A stretch of 64,000 nt of DNA from Lineus longissimus (taxonomy: Eukaryota; Nemertea; Pilidiophora; Heteronemertea; Lineidae): NCBI RefSeq assembly GCF_910592395.1, contig NC_088321.1, positions 3,722,001 to 3,786,000 of the forward strand. The letters are read 5' to 3'. How positions within the stretch are numbered: position 1 is the stretch's first letter; every line of letters starts with the position of its first letter. Of this stretch, positions 1 to 12,682 are shown piece after piece. A program made the translations under genes and the position numbers. The notes under the pieces are model-generated. The model was not told the origin of the DNA. It ran no database searches and was given only the letters and a program-made list of their open reading frames with translations.

Positions 1-3000
1 CATGAGCCATTGACCATTCACGCAAGTAGATTTATTCACACCGGCGCCACTGAAGTGCGGGTGTGGGACATCATGTATTTCAAAATCGTCTGCTAGGACA
101 TACAGGACAACGTCGGCGGAGACAGTTGTGACATTTCATTGCAGACAAAGAAAACGTCATCTTCTTCTCGATTTACGTAACTTCAAAAAAGTCAGTTTTA
201 TCACTACTAAATCCAGATCCAGTCACGTGATTTCTAGTAACTGCCAAACTCGACCCAGTGCCAGAACTGTGAAGCAATGATGTAGGTCACGTGGTCAGAG
301 TGCAGGAGTTCCCTTACCGCCTGGCTATCCGATTTAGCATCTACCGTTCCGGAACGACATCAGCGCCTCCAGTGTCAAGATAATAAATTTGCCATCCTTG
401 ATTTTGGCGCCAAACGAATAAAAAAAACGCGTTAAAACAATTAAGAATATATCAGCTACAAAAATTCGTTATTAACTAACTGCTGAAGAAACATACACAA
501 ATATCTAGGCCAGCAGGTGGAAAATTCAATTATTATTTCACCACAAAGAGCTGCTTCTGTCCGCAGATATGAGACAGCTACCGGGGCGGGGACTATTTCT
601 TATGGGGCCTTATTGTTCAGCGTCTCCAAGGATTTTTCCCCCCAATGTACTGACTAAAACCTGTCACTTTCAGAGAACGGGGTTGGGGCTTTGGGGGTCT
701 CATCCCCCAATGTACTGGCTAAATATGTCAGAAGGACGGGGTTTGGGGGGCTCCCCCGTGTCAATCAGTTGTGGGAGTTGACTAGAGCTTGCTCTTTACA
801 TATTATAGGCCTAAAACATGCCCACCAATGCAGATTGAAGTCGGACCTCTCGGCTCTGGCTGTTGGGGCGCAGGACCCCGCCGCGAAGACCGATCAGCCG
901 GTTGCGGCTGACGGGGAAAAGGTCACATAATTTAGGAGGAGAGACGATAACGACGAGGATGGATTTCTCTAATTTCTACTTTTTTTCGGACTTTTAAATA
1001 TGGCATTTTGGCAGATCGTTGTGGATAGGGAGGAGGCTAGTATTGGATGAGCGGAAAGAGTGGATATCGTATATTCTGGAGATATTGACGTCGTGTAGAG
1101 ACATCGTTTTGTAGGGAGCATAAACGGACGTTTTTGTGCAGTGTTTGCCGTCACTATTTTCTCCCGCCGTGGCTCATGAAGGGAGGCCTCCCACCCGCGA
1201 TTATTTAGATCGTTCTATTCCACGGCCGTTAGACATTTCAATGTGCCTTAACAATTTATTTGATCACATGACTCCTGTGGAATCTCCGATCTGATTGGTT
1301 GATCTGCAAACATGACGCCTTCGTGGTAATTTGCATGATTTATGAAGTAATTTCCCTTGACCAACTTTGAACGCGTCGATTATGATAATAAAAGGGAGGG
1401 ACCCAAATCAGAAGTGAATAATAATTAGGTCATGTGCCAGGAATGGTTACTGCGTAATCAATTTTTTGGGTACTTCGTCAACTGGCGGAGAAATTTGCTG
1501 ATGCGCCAAATCCCGTGCGAGTTTCTTCGATATTTCGCCGGAAAATCAGTTTAAAACAGGTAAGATCGGTTCATATGCCAAGAATTCGTACATGGTAACG
1601 AAGAACCCATATCGAGGGACTCTTATGAACCAAGAATAGAAACTAGCAAGTCTTTATAAACGTAAACAGAATGATGAAAAGGGAAAATTATATGGTAATT
1701 TCTCATCTTGGTGGTGTATGCTACAATGTGGAACCAACTACACGGCTCGTCGATGGTGTAGCAGGAGATTTGCTTGACCAACTTTGAAAATCGCGAGCCC
1801 GGGTCTCCTGGTCGTATTCCTTATTATATACCAAGCCACTTTGGTTACTCAACCCGCCGTTGGCGCGGTGGTCGGCAGGCTATTCATAGTAACAAGACCG
1901 AGGGATTTCTCCACAAGTAAAAATTACCTAGCTAACGGCCGTGATTCCAATACGGAGAACGTGAGTAACATTTTATTCATTGATTTATTTGGAGGCCGAT
2001 GAGATCTTTGTGAACTTTGTTCGTGTACATATGTTGTCGTATTCGGAATCGTGTATATTCGTATTATTCTAAACCACGTGAATGGATTCTGGAAGGATCT
2101 ATTCAATCGTATCGTAAATGTGGAGCTCGCCAAGCCAGGATCGACAGCAAGTGGACTCGTAGAGAATTGAAGAAACCAGGCTGTGGTAAGTTTGTGACAT
2201 TTTAGTACGTTATAGATACAGTCCTCACATCGCCTTATTGTATGGGAGGTCAATTATAGCTGCGCCCAAAAAACTTGCCGCTGGCTGCATTGGGTACGGG
2301 GTGAGTTTTGATCAATCAATCATGCTTTCTGCCAGCTGTAGGGTAATACCGGAAGATGTTGGCTAGAACACCGACCAACCGGCGAAGTAATTATAAAAAT
2401 GAAAAAAGTGAAGGAACCTTTTTTGCCTGGGTGAGAAAACTTCGTAAAAATTATATACTTTCGATTGTCGGATGATCTATTTCCGGACATTGTCATTTCT
2501 CCGCTCTCGTCATAACCCCCCTCCTCCTGCAGGCGAGTCCAGCCCTTCTGATGACCAGACAAAAAATGCCATGAACTTCAGTGACCTGGGTGACCGTTTT
2601 TTAGCTGGTCGCAAATTGCGTTGTACTGGGGCACGTCATCGTGGGGGGGTTCGGGAAGAAGTTTTGATGCAGTTCAGCCGACAAGAACGATCAGGGAAAT
2701 AGAAACATACAAGTACCAGTCGTAGCGATCACATCAGATCGCCGTTATACTCATGTGATCCATCCGTACTGTAAACCCCTTACTTTACACAGGGTTTTTT
2801 TTCGCAGAATTTGCAAACAGCCTATATTCGCGAAAATAAAAATCGCGAAAAAAGTTTTAGATTCGAAAAACTGATCGAAATTTCAAAATCAACAAAAAAA
2901 TAAAAGTCGTGGATATTTTTTTCAGAAATGTTGGCTGATTGGAAAAATAAAAAAGCAGGAACATTTGTCTGTTGACAGTGTGCTGGTTGCTGCAACTCTC

Positions 3001-4720
3001 TCACGCAAATGACTCACTACAACACTGAAATGCGAATAATATACTTTATTCTTTTTTTCTATTTATGATTTACCACCACCTTCGTATTCTACTTTTTGTT
3101 ATAGATATGCACCACCAACATTGTAGCATTCATTCAATATAATACCATGTTCAAAATATAATAATATGCAGCAAACGACCTATTTCGTCCAATCAAAAGC
3201 GTGTACAGAGAATCACCGTATGTGTCATTTTGCTTCTTTGTGATATTTTCAACTGCTACTTTTTTACAATTGATTGCCGCGGCCAATATGGCATGTTTCA
3301 CTTTATTTTACACCATCAGCATACAACAATCGTTGAGGTGATATAAAGATAACTTCCTTCATTATTACTTGCGAGCAAAAATCACAAGTAGGACTACTGA
3401 TGTTCTTACATTGTTTAAGGGCTTCATGATATACAATGTAGCTCTTTTCTGGAAGCACAGGAGGAACAGTGCATGAAGCTGCAGCCAGCTGACAGCGTCA
3501 TTGCTCTGTTGCGCTCAGCAGAGTGAAAAATACATTGTCCATGTTGGCCACGGCATTCTACACTAAAGGGAGTAGACAGTATTGGGATGACAGTCTGAAC
3601 AATCTCACCATTTGGGCAACCAAGGAGTGAAGGACAGAAATTCTATACCAAGCCAACCAATTTGATAGAGCAAGGTGGCCTTCTGGCTATATACGAGGAC
3701 GGTTCAATAAGTTTTAACAATGGGGCATTCATTTCAAAAGGGGTTATCACAGACTTTGGAAAACACATTTGCTCAAATGATGCAACTGTCTTAAGCGCAT
3801 CTAAAAATTATCCCCATACTCCTACAATAACTGGAACTGCAGCTTATTTAGCAGAGGTTGGGTGCAGCCTTTGAATTCTGAAAATCGAAAAGTTTGAAAA
3901 ACCCTCATAAAATATATTGATTCCGTTATTTTTCAAAAGCCAATATTTGCATCAGTGAGTAGAAACAAGCATTTATAAAATGTGTAAATATCGGTCACGT
4001 GGGCTAACCAGATGTACCATTGTTATTCAATATAAATAATATTGATGACACGTTTGCAATGTGGTGAATTCTGGTCGAATTTTTCAAATACGTCAATCAT
4101 CAGTCTTTAATTACATTTGATCAGCCTCAATCATGCTGGTCGAATGCGTGTTAAGCATTAAGTAAAAGCATCCAGATTCACTTTATAGTTGTAACAAGTG
4201 GCTTTTGATTCCCAGTTATTTTTAATATCTAATGTTTCATTTAAGTGTTAAATTTGGTGAAATTCTGCTAAAAAAACTCGGTCACAAACAGGTAGTTTAT
4301 ACAAGCCCCCTTGTATGAATTGTGCTAGGGACGAAGAGCCAGGAGTAAGTAAGTGCTCTGGTATGTTGATTAGTAATGCCTAAAGGAAAATATGGTGGTG
4401 ACTTTTAAATACTGAAAATTTTCATAACAAGTTTGTCAAAAATGCACCACCTGTTTTTAGTCAGAATTCAATTGCCACTCAAGGGTCAACACATAGCGAT
4501 AAAACATCAACATTTATGTGAAAGTGGCCACAATATGCAGTGATTTCAGCATGATGCAGGCCCTGGTTTCGCCTCGGCGGCAAAAAGTTATATCAAGTTT
4601 TTTAAAAACTTCTTGATCCGCCCTCGTAATACATTGAATAATACCTTGGTCCATGTGACATACAAGTAGAGAAGAAAATGTCCGTATTACAAAAGTTGAT
4701 GATTGTAGTTATACCTAAAA
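1..4720. other. window start, no supported gene
   Basis: Contains a short imperfect ~60-bp direct repeat at about 620-765 (CCCCCAATGTACTGACTAAA / CCCCCAATGTACTGGCTAAA). Several splice-like sites occur (CAG|GTAAGA near 1559, GAAC|GTGAGT near 1960, GTG|GTAAGT near 2186), but no set of exons gives a recognisable protein. A 70-aa frame at 3662-3874 lacks motifs. Confidence 0.4.
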
Positions 4721-6205
4721 AAATGAAACGGCCAGGGGCCATTGTGCTCACCGTATAGATATTTGGTGCTTTGGAATTAATCCAGGTTAAGAATCATTGT
4801 ACATGTTTAGTATACAAGTCAAACCAAAGTCGGTATGACGTGATGTATCGTTGCTTGGAGTAAGTACCATAAGAATATCATCAAAAACAAGTCACTAATA
4901 AACGAGATATTGCACTTTTTACTTATTTTAGTTTTTGCCTTCTGGTGGCCAAGTTGAGTACCAGATCAGATTCGAAATTCGGTGTCCGAGGTTACATGAC
5001 GTAGGGAGTCAGGTGTACCAAATTTCAAGTTCATAGCTTTAGTGGTTAAGAAACGTGCCATAGTTACAATCAAACGACCAATTTACGCCATTTGACCTCC
5101 GTGACCTTGAAAAGCAGGTCAGATTAAAAACTCATATGATACGCGATATATCCTTGCTAGGAGAACCTACCATAAAAATGTTATTGAAAACGAATCACTA
5201 ATAAGCGAGATATCACACTTTCTAGGTTTTCACTTTTGGCCCCCTGGTGGCCAAGTCAAGAATCAGACCGGACTGAAATTCAGGGTCAGAGGTCAGCTGA
5301 CCTAGGGGGTACTTTGTACAAAGCCTCAAGTTCATGGCCTTTGGGGTTAACAAACGTTCCGCAGTTACGCTCAAATGGCCAATTTACACGATTTGACCTC
5401 TGTGACCTTGACAAGCAGGTCAAATCAAAAACCCGTATCATATGTGATGCATCCTTGCTAAGAGTATCTACCATAAAATTTTTACCAAAAACTAATCAGT
5501 AATAAGCGAGATATGGCACTATTCAAATTTTTGGTTTTGGCCCCCTGGTGGCCAAGTTAAGAATCAGACCAGACCGAAAATCAGTGTCACATGTCATCTG
5601 ACCTAGGGGGTCATGTGTACCAAGTTTAAAGTTCATAGCTTTAGTGGTTAAGAAACGTGCCATATTTACACACAAACGGCCAATTCACACCATTTGACCT
5701 CTGTGACCTTGAAAAGTACGCCACATCGACCTGATTTTTTGTCAACATGTAGAGCTACGTAACAGGTGTCTACATACCCAATTTAAAGACTATAGATAAA
5801 TAATAAATTATATAGGACAAACTATAGGACAAATAAAGACAAAGTGTGCCACTATCGGTGAAATTTTAGAGTTTGACCTCTGTGACCTTGAAAAGTAGGT
5901 CAAATCAAAAACCCGTATGATATGTGATGTATCCTTGCTAGGGGTACTCACCATGCAAATTTTAGCAAAAACAAATCAGTAATAAACGATTTATCGCACT
6001 TTTTAAGGTTTTGGTTTTTAGCTCCCTGGTGGCCAGGTGAAGAATCAGACCGGACCGAAATTCGCTGCCAAAAGTCATGTGACCTAGGTCATAATGTGTA
6101 CAAAGTTTCAAGTTCATAGCACAAGCGGTTAAGAAACGTGCCACACAGGATACGGACGACGGGCACATGGCTATCGTCTAGACTCCCCTGACGGTGAGCC
6201 AAAAA
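4721..6205 (-). repeat. old relative of the 1.13-kb hairpin-ended element
   Basis: Starts ATGAAACGGCCAGGGGCCAT TGTGCTCACC, the reverse complement of the other copies' right end. It then carries four or five diverged ~300-bp units, each with TTTGACCTCTGTGACCTTGA and CCCCCTGGTGGCCAAG. It ends in a decayed hairpin region (GACGGTGAGCCAAAAA, about 6190-6206). More internal units and more substitutions than the copies at 36 and 61 kb, so it is older. Confidence 0.7.
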
Positions 6206-6545
6206 GGGCTGTGCGGGTGGTCACTTGCCAGAATTCGTCTACCAACTAATCCGTGTTTTACCAAGACCGTTTACTGACAGATTGACAATTAGACAATCAG
6301 AAGCGAAAGCAATTCTGACAAGAGAATCCTCACACTGCCGCTGAGATAATTTATTGCCAAAAGGCGGCATCATTTACCGGTCAAATACACCAAAAAAACT
6401 CCAGCCCATGTCAACTTCATCCACAAAAGTTAGTTAATTTGATTTGATTTGATTCAATTTAATTTCATATAAATTATGAGCAACGATACAGACATATTGT
6501 ATCGGTAACTATTGCAGCCACGCTTTGGTAATAACGTCCTCATTG

Positions 6546-6551
6546 CTTTTA
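6546..6551. repeat. left target-site duplication CTTTTA
   Basis: The six bases CTTTTA directly abut the left terminus and recur exactly at 21033-21038 beyond the right terminus. A 6-bp exact match at precisely the TIR boundaries fits transposase-made duplication. Confidence 0.85.
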
Positions 6552-6598
6552 TACGGCAGCAGATTAGTGCCATAAAAAATAAAAAAAATAAAATATTA
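6552..6598 (+). repeat. left terminal inverted repeat, outer domain
   Basis: It starts TACGGCAGCAGATTAG and runs on through GTGCCAT, then an A/T-rich stretch ending in AAATATTAT before the 21-bp array. It matches the reverse complement of 20994-21032 except for a short extra A/T-rich insertion on this side. Confidence 0.88.
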
Positions 6599-7144
6599 TC
6601 TCGTTATTACGCGATCTTTTCTCGTTATTACGCGATGTTATCTCGTTATTACGCGATCTTTTCTCGTTATTACGCGATGTTATCTCGTTATTACGCGATC
6701 TTTTCTCGTTATTACGCGATGTTATCTCGTTATTACGCGATCTTTTCTCGTTATTACGCGATCTTTTCTCGTTATTACGAGGTCTTTTCTCGTTATTACG
6801 AGATCTTTTCTCGTTATTACGCGAAGTTATCTCGTTATTACGAGATCTTTTCTCGTTATTACGAGATCTTTTCTCGTTATTACGAGATCTTTTCTCGTTA
6901 TTACGCGAAGTTATCTCGTTATTACGAGATCTTTTCTCGTTATTACGAGATCTTTTCTCGTTATTACGCGATCTTTTCTCGTTATTACGCGATGTTATCT
7001 CGTTATTACGAGATCTTTTCTCGTTATTACGAGATCTTTTCTCGTTATTACGAGATCTTTTCTCGTTATTACGAGATCTTTTCTCGTTATTACGAGATGT
7101 TATCTCGTTATTACGAGATCTTTTCTCATTATTACGAGATGCGA
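6599..7144 (+). repeat. left 21-bp subterminal tandem array (26 units)
   Basis: Twenty-six units with exact 21-bp spacing and no length change. The core is TCTCGTTATTACGMGA (M = A or C), followed by TCTTT or TGTTA/AGTTA, so two linker types occur. Each core holds the imperfect palindrome CTCGT-TATT-ACGAG. Because 21 is divisible by 3, the array is an open frame (repeating SRYYAIF/SRYYEIF), but that is a by-product of the period and not evidence of a protein. Inference: iterated binding sites for the transposase or a host factor near the transposon end. Confidence 0.95.
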
Positions 7145-7235
7145 AAGTGCACGCAACATCGAGGATTAAAGCTCAGGATCAAGCGCGGGAAAGGTCCGTA
7201 CTTTATAGACCTATATACCATCTTCGTGTCCTAAC

Positions 7236-8048
7236 ATGCCTAATATGAGGGAACTTCTTGTACGGTTCTATTTCAATCTTGGACTGAACAATGGTGAAAT
7301 TCTTGCTGCACTAGCCGGTAACCATGACATTACCATAAGCAAACGTACGTTGCATCGTGTGTTACGTGTACTTGGACTGTACCGTAGGAAAAACAAGTCT
7401 GATTTACGCGAGGTAGCAGCATACATCGAAGCATTGCTACAACAAGGCGGGGACATCCATGGATACAGGTGGATGCATCTACGATGTGTGCAGCGCGGTT
7501 ATGTTGTTTCTCTGGAGGAAGTTCGGCTCCTTTTGAAAATACTTGATCCAGTTGGTGTACGATTACGCTCTAGCAGAAGGATGATTCGCAGGGAATACTT
7601 TTCACGAGGCCCAAATTTTGTATGGCATTTTGATTCATATGACAAGTTGAAACGGTACGGTCTTTGTATCAATGGGTGTATAGATGGCTTCTCTCGAAAC
7701 ATAATTTGGCTGGAAGTTTATTCTACCAGCAGTGACCCACGAGTTATTGCCGGGTACTATATGGAAACAGTTGAATCAAGACACGGTTGCCCAGTAAAGG
7801 CACGTGCTGACATGGGAACTGAAAATGGACACGTTGCACACATGCAAACATTCCTTGCAGGAGAGAACAGTTTTTACTACGGTAAAAGTTGTCATAATCA
7901 GAGAATCGAATCATGGTGGGGTATCCTAAGACGCCAGAGTGCTGAGAATTGGATCCTAATGCTGCGACAAATGAAAGAGGATGGATGTTTCTCTGGTGAC
8001 TTTCTTGATACATCGTTGGTTCAGTTCTGTTTCATGAATGTCTTACAG
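7236..8048 (+). CDS. DDE integrase/transposase, exon 1
   Basis: Encodes residues 1-271 of a 379-aa integrase-fold transposase that would cut and join the transposon ends in the nucleus. Residues about 1-50 look like an N-terminal helix-turn-helix (RFYFNLGLNNGEI, then ISKRTLHRVLRVLGLYRRK). The catalytic core follows: D133 in WHFDSYDKL, D192 in RADMGTENG and E225 in NQRIESWWG, with 32 residues between D192 and E225. The family is recognisable from the blocks YRWMHLRCVQRG, RGPNFVWH and INGCIDGFSR, which are common in fish and marine invertebrate rve proteins. The ATG at 7236 directly precedes the conserved N-terminus; a second ATG at 7245 is possible. TATA-like text (TTTATAGACCTATATA) lies about 20-35 bp upstream. 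The exon ends at CAG|GTAAGT in phase 0. No stop or frameshift is present. Confidence 0.93.
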
Positions 8049-8745
8049 GTAAGTTGCACTTAATGAACTCCAAGTCATCTTCATTGTTTGATTACTAGTA
8101 TGCGAAACTAGGCGGCGTTTATCTGTTAGTACACTGGCCGGCAGATAAATGCCGCCAAAATGATCTGACATCTTGCCTGGACCTCGGTCATCCACAGTTT
8201 TAGTATTCACAGTTATTCTAAACACAGGAAATGTATGCCCACACGTTGAGTTAAATCCCCCAAATCGAACGGCTTCCCGGTAAGAAAAATGCCCATCCCG
8301 CTTCAGAGGCTGAAGAACCCTTATTTCTAACAAGAGTGTATATATTCAACGTGGGAGCAACCCCTTTTCATCTGTTAATATCGATAGTGAAAGGGACTAC
8401 TTTCAGACTATGTCGCAGTATAAGTTGGCCTACGAAATGCGGGTGCGCATGCATAGCCTATACTAGTTTTGGGACAACATGCGATATTACGATCATATAC
8501 AAGGGCTGAAGAAAAAAAATGTCCAGTGTCACCCGAGGACTGTACTGCAGTCATACATTTGAGAAGGATGCAAAATCTTTAAAATCCTGATCCCGATAGG
8601 TTAATTGTGTAGAGAACGATTAGAGCAGGGCCTAGGCTCTGACCGTACCATCAGCAACAAAATTCCGACATAGTCCGATGAAAAACGACTGAGAGGCTCA
8701 GCCAACAAAGAACTAATCAGCTAATAGATTTGCATTTCCTTTCAG

Positions 8746-9072
8746 GACGAGTTAGACGAGGTCGTTCATTTGTGGAATACACACATTATCTCTCGGAAAA
8801 GGAACAATAATGCTCCAAGTGGAAGACCAGTTGTTATGTATTCTGTACCCCACTTATACAATGCCAGAGACCTCCTCATCCCGGTTGGAAATGCTGAAAT
8901 CACGGTTTGTAAAAGTGAGTGCAGATTTCGAGGACATTATCCGTGTGACAGAGATGTCTTTGACTTATGCGTCTTGTACATGGATATCAATGGTTGGCTT
9001 CCTCCAGTGAGTCGTTACGAAGCTGTCGATCTATATACTAATCTGAGGAATTGCATTCTGGCCGACCTCTAA
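8746..9072 (+). CDS. DDE integrase/transposase, exon 2
   Basis: Joins exon 1 in phase 0 after a 697-bp intron (donor GTAAGT at 8049, acceptor TTTCCTTTCAG ending at 8745) and adds 108 residues plus TAA. The join reads FMNVLQ-DELDEVVHLWNTH, followed by the family's C-terminal region (GRPVVMYSVPHLYNARD, then a helical tail ending NCILADL). Family members usually read through this segment, which supports the splice. With it the protein is full length at about 379 aa. No polyadenylation signal was found close downstream. Confidence 0.88.
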   Translation, partial: DELDEVVHLWNTHIISRKRNNNAPSGRPVVMYSVPHLYNARDLLIPVGNAEITVCKSECRFRGHYPCDRDVFDLCVLYMDINGWLPPVSRYEAVDLYTNLRNCILADL

Positions 9073-10582
9073 GGAATACACCAAAGACTCCTGTTTTGTG
9101 CATCACTTGAAGTGAATTGTCTAATATGATCTGTGATGAATTTATGGTAAATTTCCTCCACCCTCTTCACTATCAAGCTGCCAGCATAGCCAGTAGCTTT
9201 CCTAGTTGCCTCAGTGCAGTGTTCAATACTGTAGAATTTTTCATCAAAATTTATGGTTCAAAATTATGTTAAACACCTCTCCCTTTAAAACTGTTCTCCT
9301 ATCAGCCCCTGTTTTCCACCTTCCCTCCTTCTTGTCAAGAACCCCCTTTTCAAGACAACATTCATGTAAGTGTCCTTTTTTATTATCTACTATTTGTGTT
9401 TAATTACCCAACCGGAATCCTTCCTGCTCTTGTTTATCTTGTCTGAGATTGTGTCAAGCAAACCATTTTCATATCCTGCGCCACCCGTGTTATGAACTTC
9501 CAGTAGAAAACCAGTTCCAATGTTGGCACCATTGGCTAAATTTGGACATTTCGTATTTCGCGCACTTCTTCCCCTTTGAGGTGCTATTCGTAATGCTAAA
9601 CTTGTGTCTACGTACATCGTTACACTGTGTACATTTGTACACCTAGTTTAATACTATCATGTCTGACCTGTTCAAGAGGTGAAGTCGGGGTTTTAGAACA
9701 GAATCTAAATTGTTTATATTGCCAGATGAAGTTATTGCCTGTCTGAACAATAGCCCTTCGGGAAAAGTTAAATAACTCTAAATCTGTACATACGAATAGA
9801 TTGTGCTCTCGGGATTATAAAGATGAATATCCAACATGTTTAAGGATATAATCATATCCTTTGCGGTTTTTATGGGTGCTGGTGTATTTCGGTGGCCTTT
9901 CGGGCACATGCCCTTTTGTTTTCATGATTGTCGTGAAATCACATAAATTAGCGTCGGACCGCCAAAGTATAGACCATGTCTTATGCAAAGTTAATTTTCA
10001 CAAATTCTGTACATTCAATCTTCATCAAAATTCGTCAACTTAATCCCGAGTATTTCAGCCTTCCTGTGATGTATTCCATTCTTATGCGGTTTGGCGGTGG
10101 CCGGACGGCGTAGGATGAATTTCTTGTGTGTTTCGTAAAGGGCTAATGCATTACGGCATTTGTGCAAGACGGCTGTGAGTGGTGTGCGGCAAAAGCCATA
10201 TCTCCTTGTAAAGTAAAACCGCAGCAATTTTGACTTTGAATAACTGTTGTATATCGTTAGAAGAAGAAGTCCTCCAATTTATACATTGATTCTATGTACA
10301 GTTTTCTCTCAGTATCGATGTTTGTGTGAGGTAAAATCGGTATAAAGCATGTGTGCCTGTAAGGAAATACCTTAGGAGCCGTCGCGTCCTGGAGGGGGTG
10401 TCTCCTCACTTAAGTCAAAACCGCACGAATTTGGTACACAGAAAGTTTTTGTAAATAGTTTTATCAGCTTCTTTAGCGGTAAAGGCCGAGTTTGTATGAA
10501 ATAGATATTTTGCGGTTTTTGTGATGCCCGAGTTATGGAGTGAGATTTGTGAAGATTTGAGGCAAAAGGTTCATCTTTTTCC
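9073..10582. other. transposon interior, no supported gene
   Basis: AT-rich sequence after the integrase. The only pattern seen is a loose recurrence of TTTGCGGTTTTTATG-like and CACAAATTC-like words around 9855, 10085 and 10500, suggesting degenerate repeats spaced a few hundred bases apart. Short open frames on both strands lack motifs. Confidence 0.5.
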
Positions 10583-10651
10583 GTCACGTGACGCATTTTA
10601 CGGTCGGTGATTGGCCGCTGCACGACGTCGAAAACTATATATTAAGACGTC
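10583..10651 (+). promoter_or_regulatory. promoter-like cluster: E-box, CCAAT, TATA
   Basis: In order: the palindrome GTCACGTGAC (10583-10592), an inverted CCAAT box (ATTGG, 10610-10614), GACGTC (10624-10629), TATATATTAA (10636-10645) and a second GACGTC (10646-10651). Spacing suits a compact RNA polymerase II promoter starting near 10670 on the plus strand. No convincing coding region follows, so it might drive a noncoding or unrecognised spliced transcript, or be a relic LTR promoter. Confidence 0.4.
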
Positions 10652-12682
10652 GCCTTTCGTGTTTAAGGCAGTCTAGATCGTGCGGTCCTATCGACAACAC
10701 TGACTCCAACCTAAGGTACGATCCCGGTCCCGGGCCCAGTCCTCACCCCTCAGGGTGGCGGCTGCCGCTCTTGCGGCCCTTTGACAATTCCATCCGTCAC
10801 TGAATCCGATCAGACTCACTCCATCTACGGGACACTCCTTGCTCACCATTAGAACTTTCGGACTTATTCCGTAGTCTAAGCATTACTTAGCTATCACCAC
10901 GGCGTGCTTCTCGTGGTCACTTCCGAGCGGTGCGCGCTTCCAGCGCAGGACTCCGGGGCGCGCTCCTAGCGCCCGTTCCTCTGTGCGTGCTCCAGCGACC
11001 GGCGCGCAGTGTGATATTTGAAAGATGATATGTTGAATGTTATAGTCTCAATGTACGCTCCTAGCGTAAAGTTTAATTCTCTGTACATAAAATTGAGCGA
11101 ATTGTTTGATAATGTTGCGCCGATCTGGTGCGGAAATTGTAAATATAGTTAGCGTAACAGCATGAATGTTGGCGGACCAGCCTTTATTTCATGAACGAAT
11201 TATACACTTTATTTTACCTGATGACTTTGTTGGCCATTATTCAACGAACCCCACGTATTGTAGCAACGCCCATTCGGGTATTTTGGTCTGTGCGAGGACA
11301 GGTCATTTTGAGAAATCTATCATGTCATCGAGGATGCTCTTTCACGGGGTATGTGCGACGGCTAGATCATTAGAGTCAGTTTCCATGACGCTCTCGAACC
11401 AGGTACCATCCGCCTTAGGCCATCCATGGCGCACCACCATATCCGTCATTCCAATGCCAAGGCCCGACCGGGCGTGTCCCCGCAGATCATACGCCCTTGA
11501 GTGTCCTCGTTTGACAATGATATATTTCGATTATCTAACGTATAAAATAAGAATGCCAGACATGGAACCCCTATTTGTTATACTCGACATGCATAGCCAG
11601 ACGTGCTGTCATGCGGCTCTGGAGACAATGTCGTCTCTGATCATATTTTCGGTGTGCGTATGCACTATAAGTTGCCATTAGACGGGATGACCCCCTTATC
11701 ATCTGTCTCCATGTATCGCAACCAGTTTCCATGGTTTGCACTAGCCACGACAGTTTACGCCAGCCGTTAAGACCAGAGTTAGGACTTGCTATGACGACCA
11801 GCTTCAATGGTAGTAGTAAGACACGACGTCCATCCCGCGACGTCCCAGTCGACCGGCCTTCGGCGATCTCTATTGAGTGTGCACCTTGTCTCCGTACGCA
11901 CACCGACGAAAGGCTATTACCTACATGTCACCCTGAAGAGACAACCTATCCTTGCCTGAGACAGGGACCGGAGGCCCAGTTCGTTGATTATTATCGTGTA
12001 TGCGCGTTGTGCTGACATTAGCCGCCTAAGATTTGCCAACGTCCTGCCAGACCGAACTGCGTAACCCTGGACAACCATGTCCGACATTGCCACTGGGAGT
12101 CAAGTTACGTCACGCATGTGCATACTACGATATTATCTTCTGTCTGGAATCCCGGGGCCTGTCTCTCTATCTCGATGCGAAAACAACCATGTCTGGACAG
12201 TCTTAATGTAAATATCGGCGGTGTTATAGACCGATATGGACGACGCCTGGTTGTGACATTGTCTCGTGACGATGACTGACCGTCCAAACCTACGCACAGA
12301 CAGTTATTAAAAAAAAATAGACCGAGATTCGCTACAATACACATGATTCGCTTTACATTATGTACATTGTTCAGTACATTCTACATTTTGCTATGCTTTG
12401 AGTGATTCAGATCTACGATCTTTGGAAGTTTGTTTACATTCATGTAAGTTTGGAACAAGATTTTGGATAGTAATCATTAATATCTTTTAAATTCGTGATC
12501 ACGATTGATGTGAGTATGAATAATTGATTAGGGCAAGAATTAGACGGAGACAGTGTGGATAAACGAGGTACATGTATTTGGACCAGATTTGCAAGTTGTC
12601 ACTGCATCAGTTTCTACCGGTTCAATTTGGCGATGTGCCAGTATGAGTAGTGAGGATGTTGTGCAAATTTGTATCAAACCAG
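10652..12682. other. CpG-richer transposon interior, no recognised gene
   Basis: Locally richer in G+C and CpG than its surroundings. Between about 10900 and 11070 a short motif recurs (GCGCGCTTCCAGCGC, GCGCGCTCCTAGCGC, GTGCGTGCTCCAGCG, GTACGCTCCTAGCG). Open frames of 171 aa (plus, 11166-11681) and 110 aa (minus, 11571-11903) overlap each other and show no domain, so neither is called. Candidates are an LTR remnant, a noncoding transcript, or spliced exons I cannot resolve. Confidence 0.4.

Noticed and set aside
1784-2002. possible secreted peptide with a hydrophobic N-terminus
   Set aside because: The frame begins at TTG and not ATG, with a stop just upstream; no splice partner or domain could be supported.
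6512-7234. 240-aa repeat protein (SRYYEIF units)
   Set aside because: The frame exists only because the 21-bp array has a period divisible by three. The inverted array gives similar long frames on both strands.
11166-11681. 171-aa plus-strand cargo protein in the transposon
   Set aside because: No domain, overlaps a 110-aa minus frame, composition explained by a G+C-richer block.
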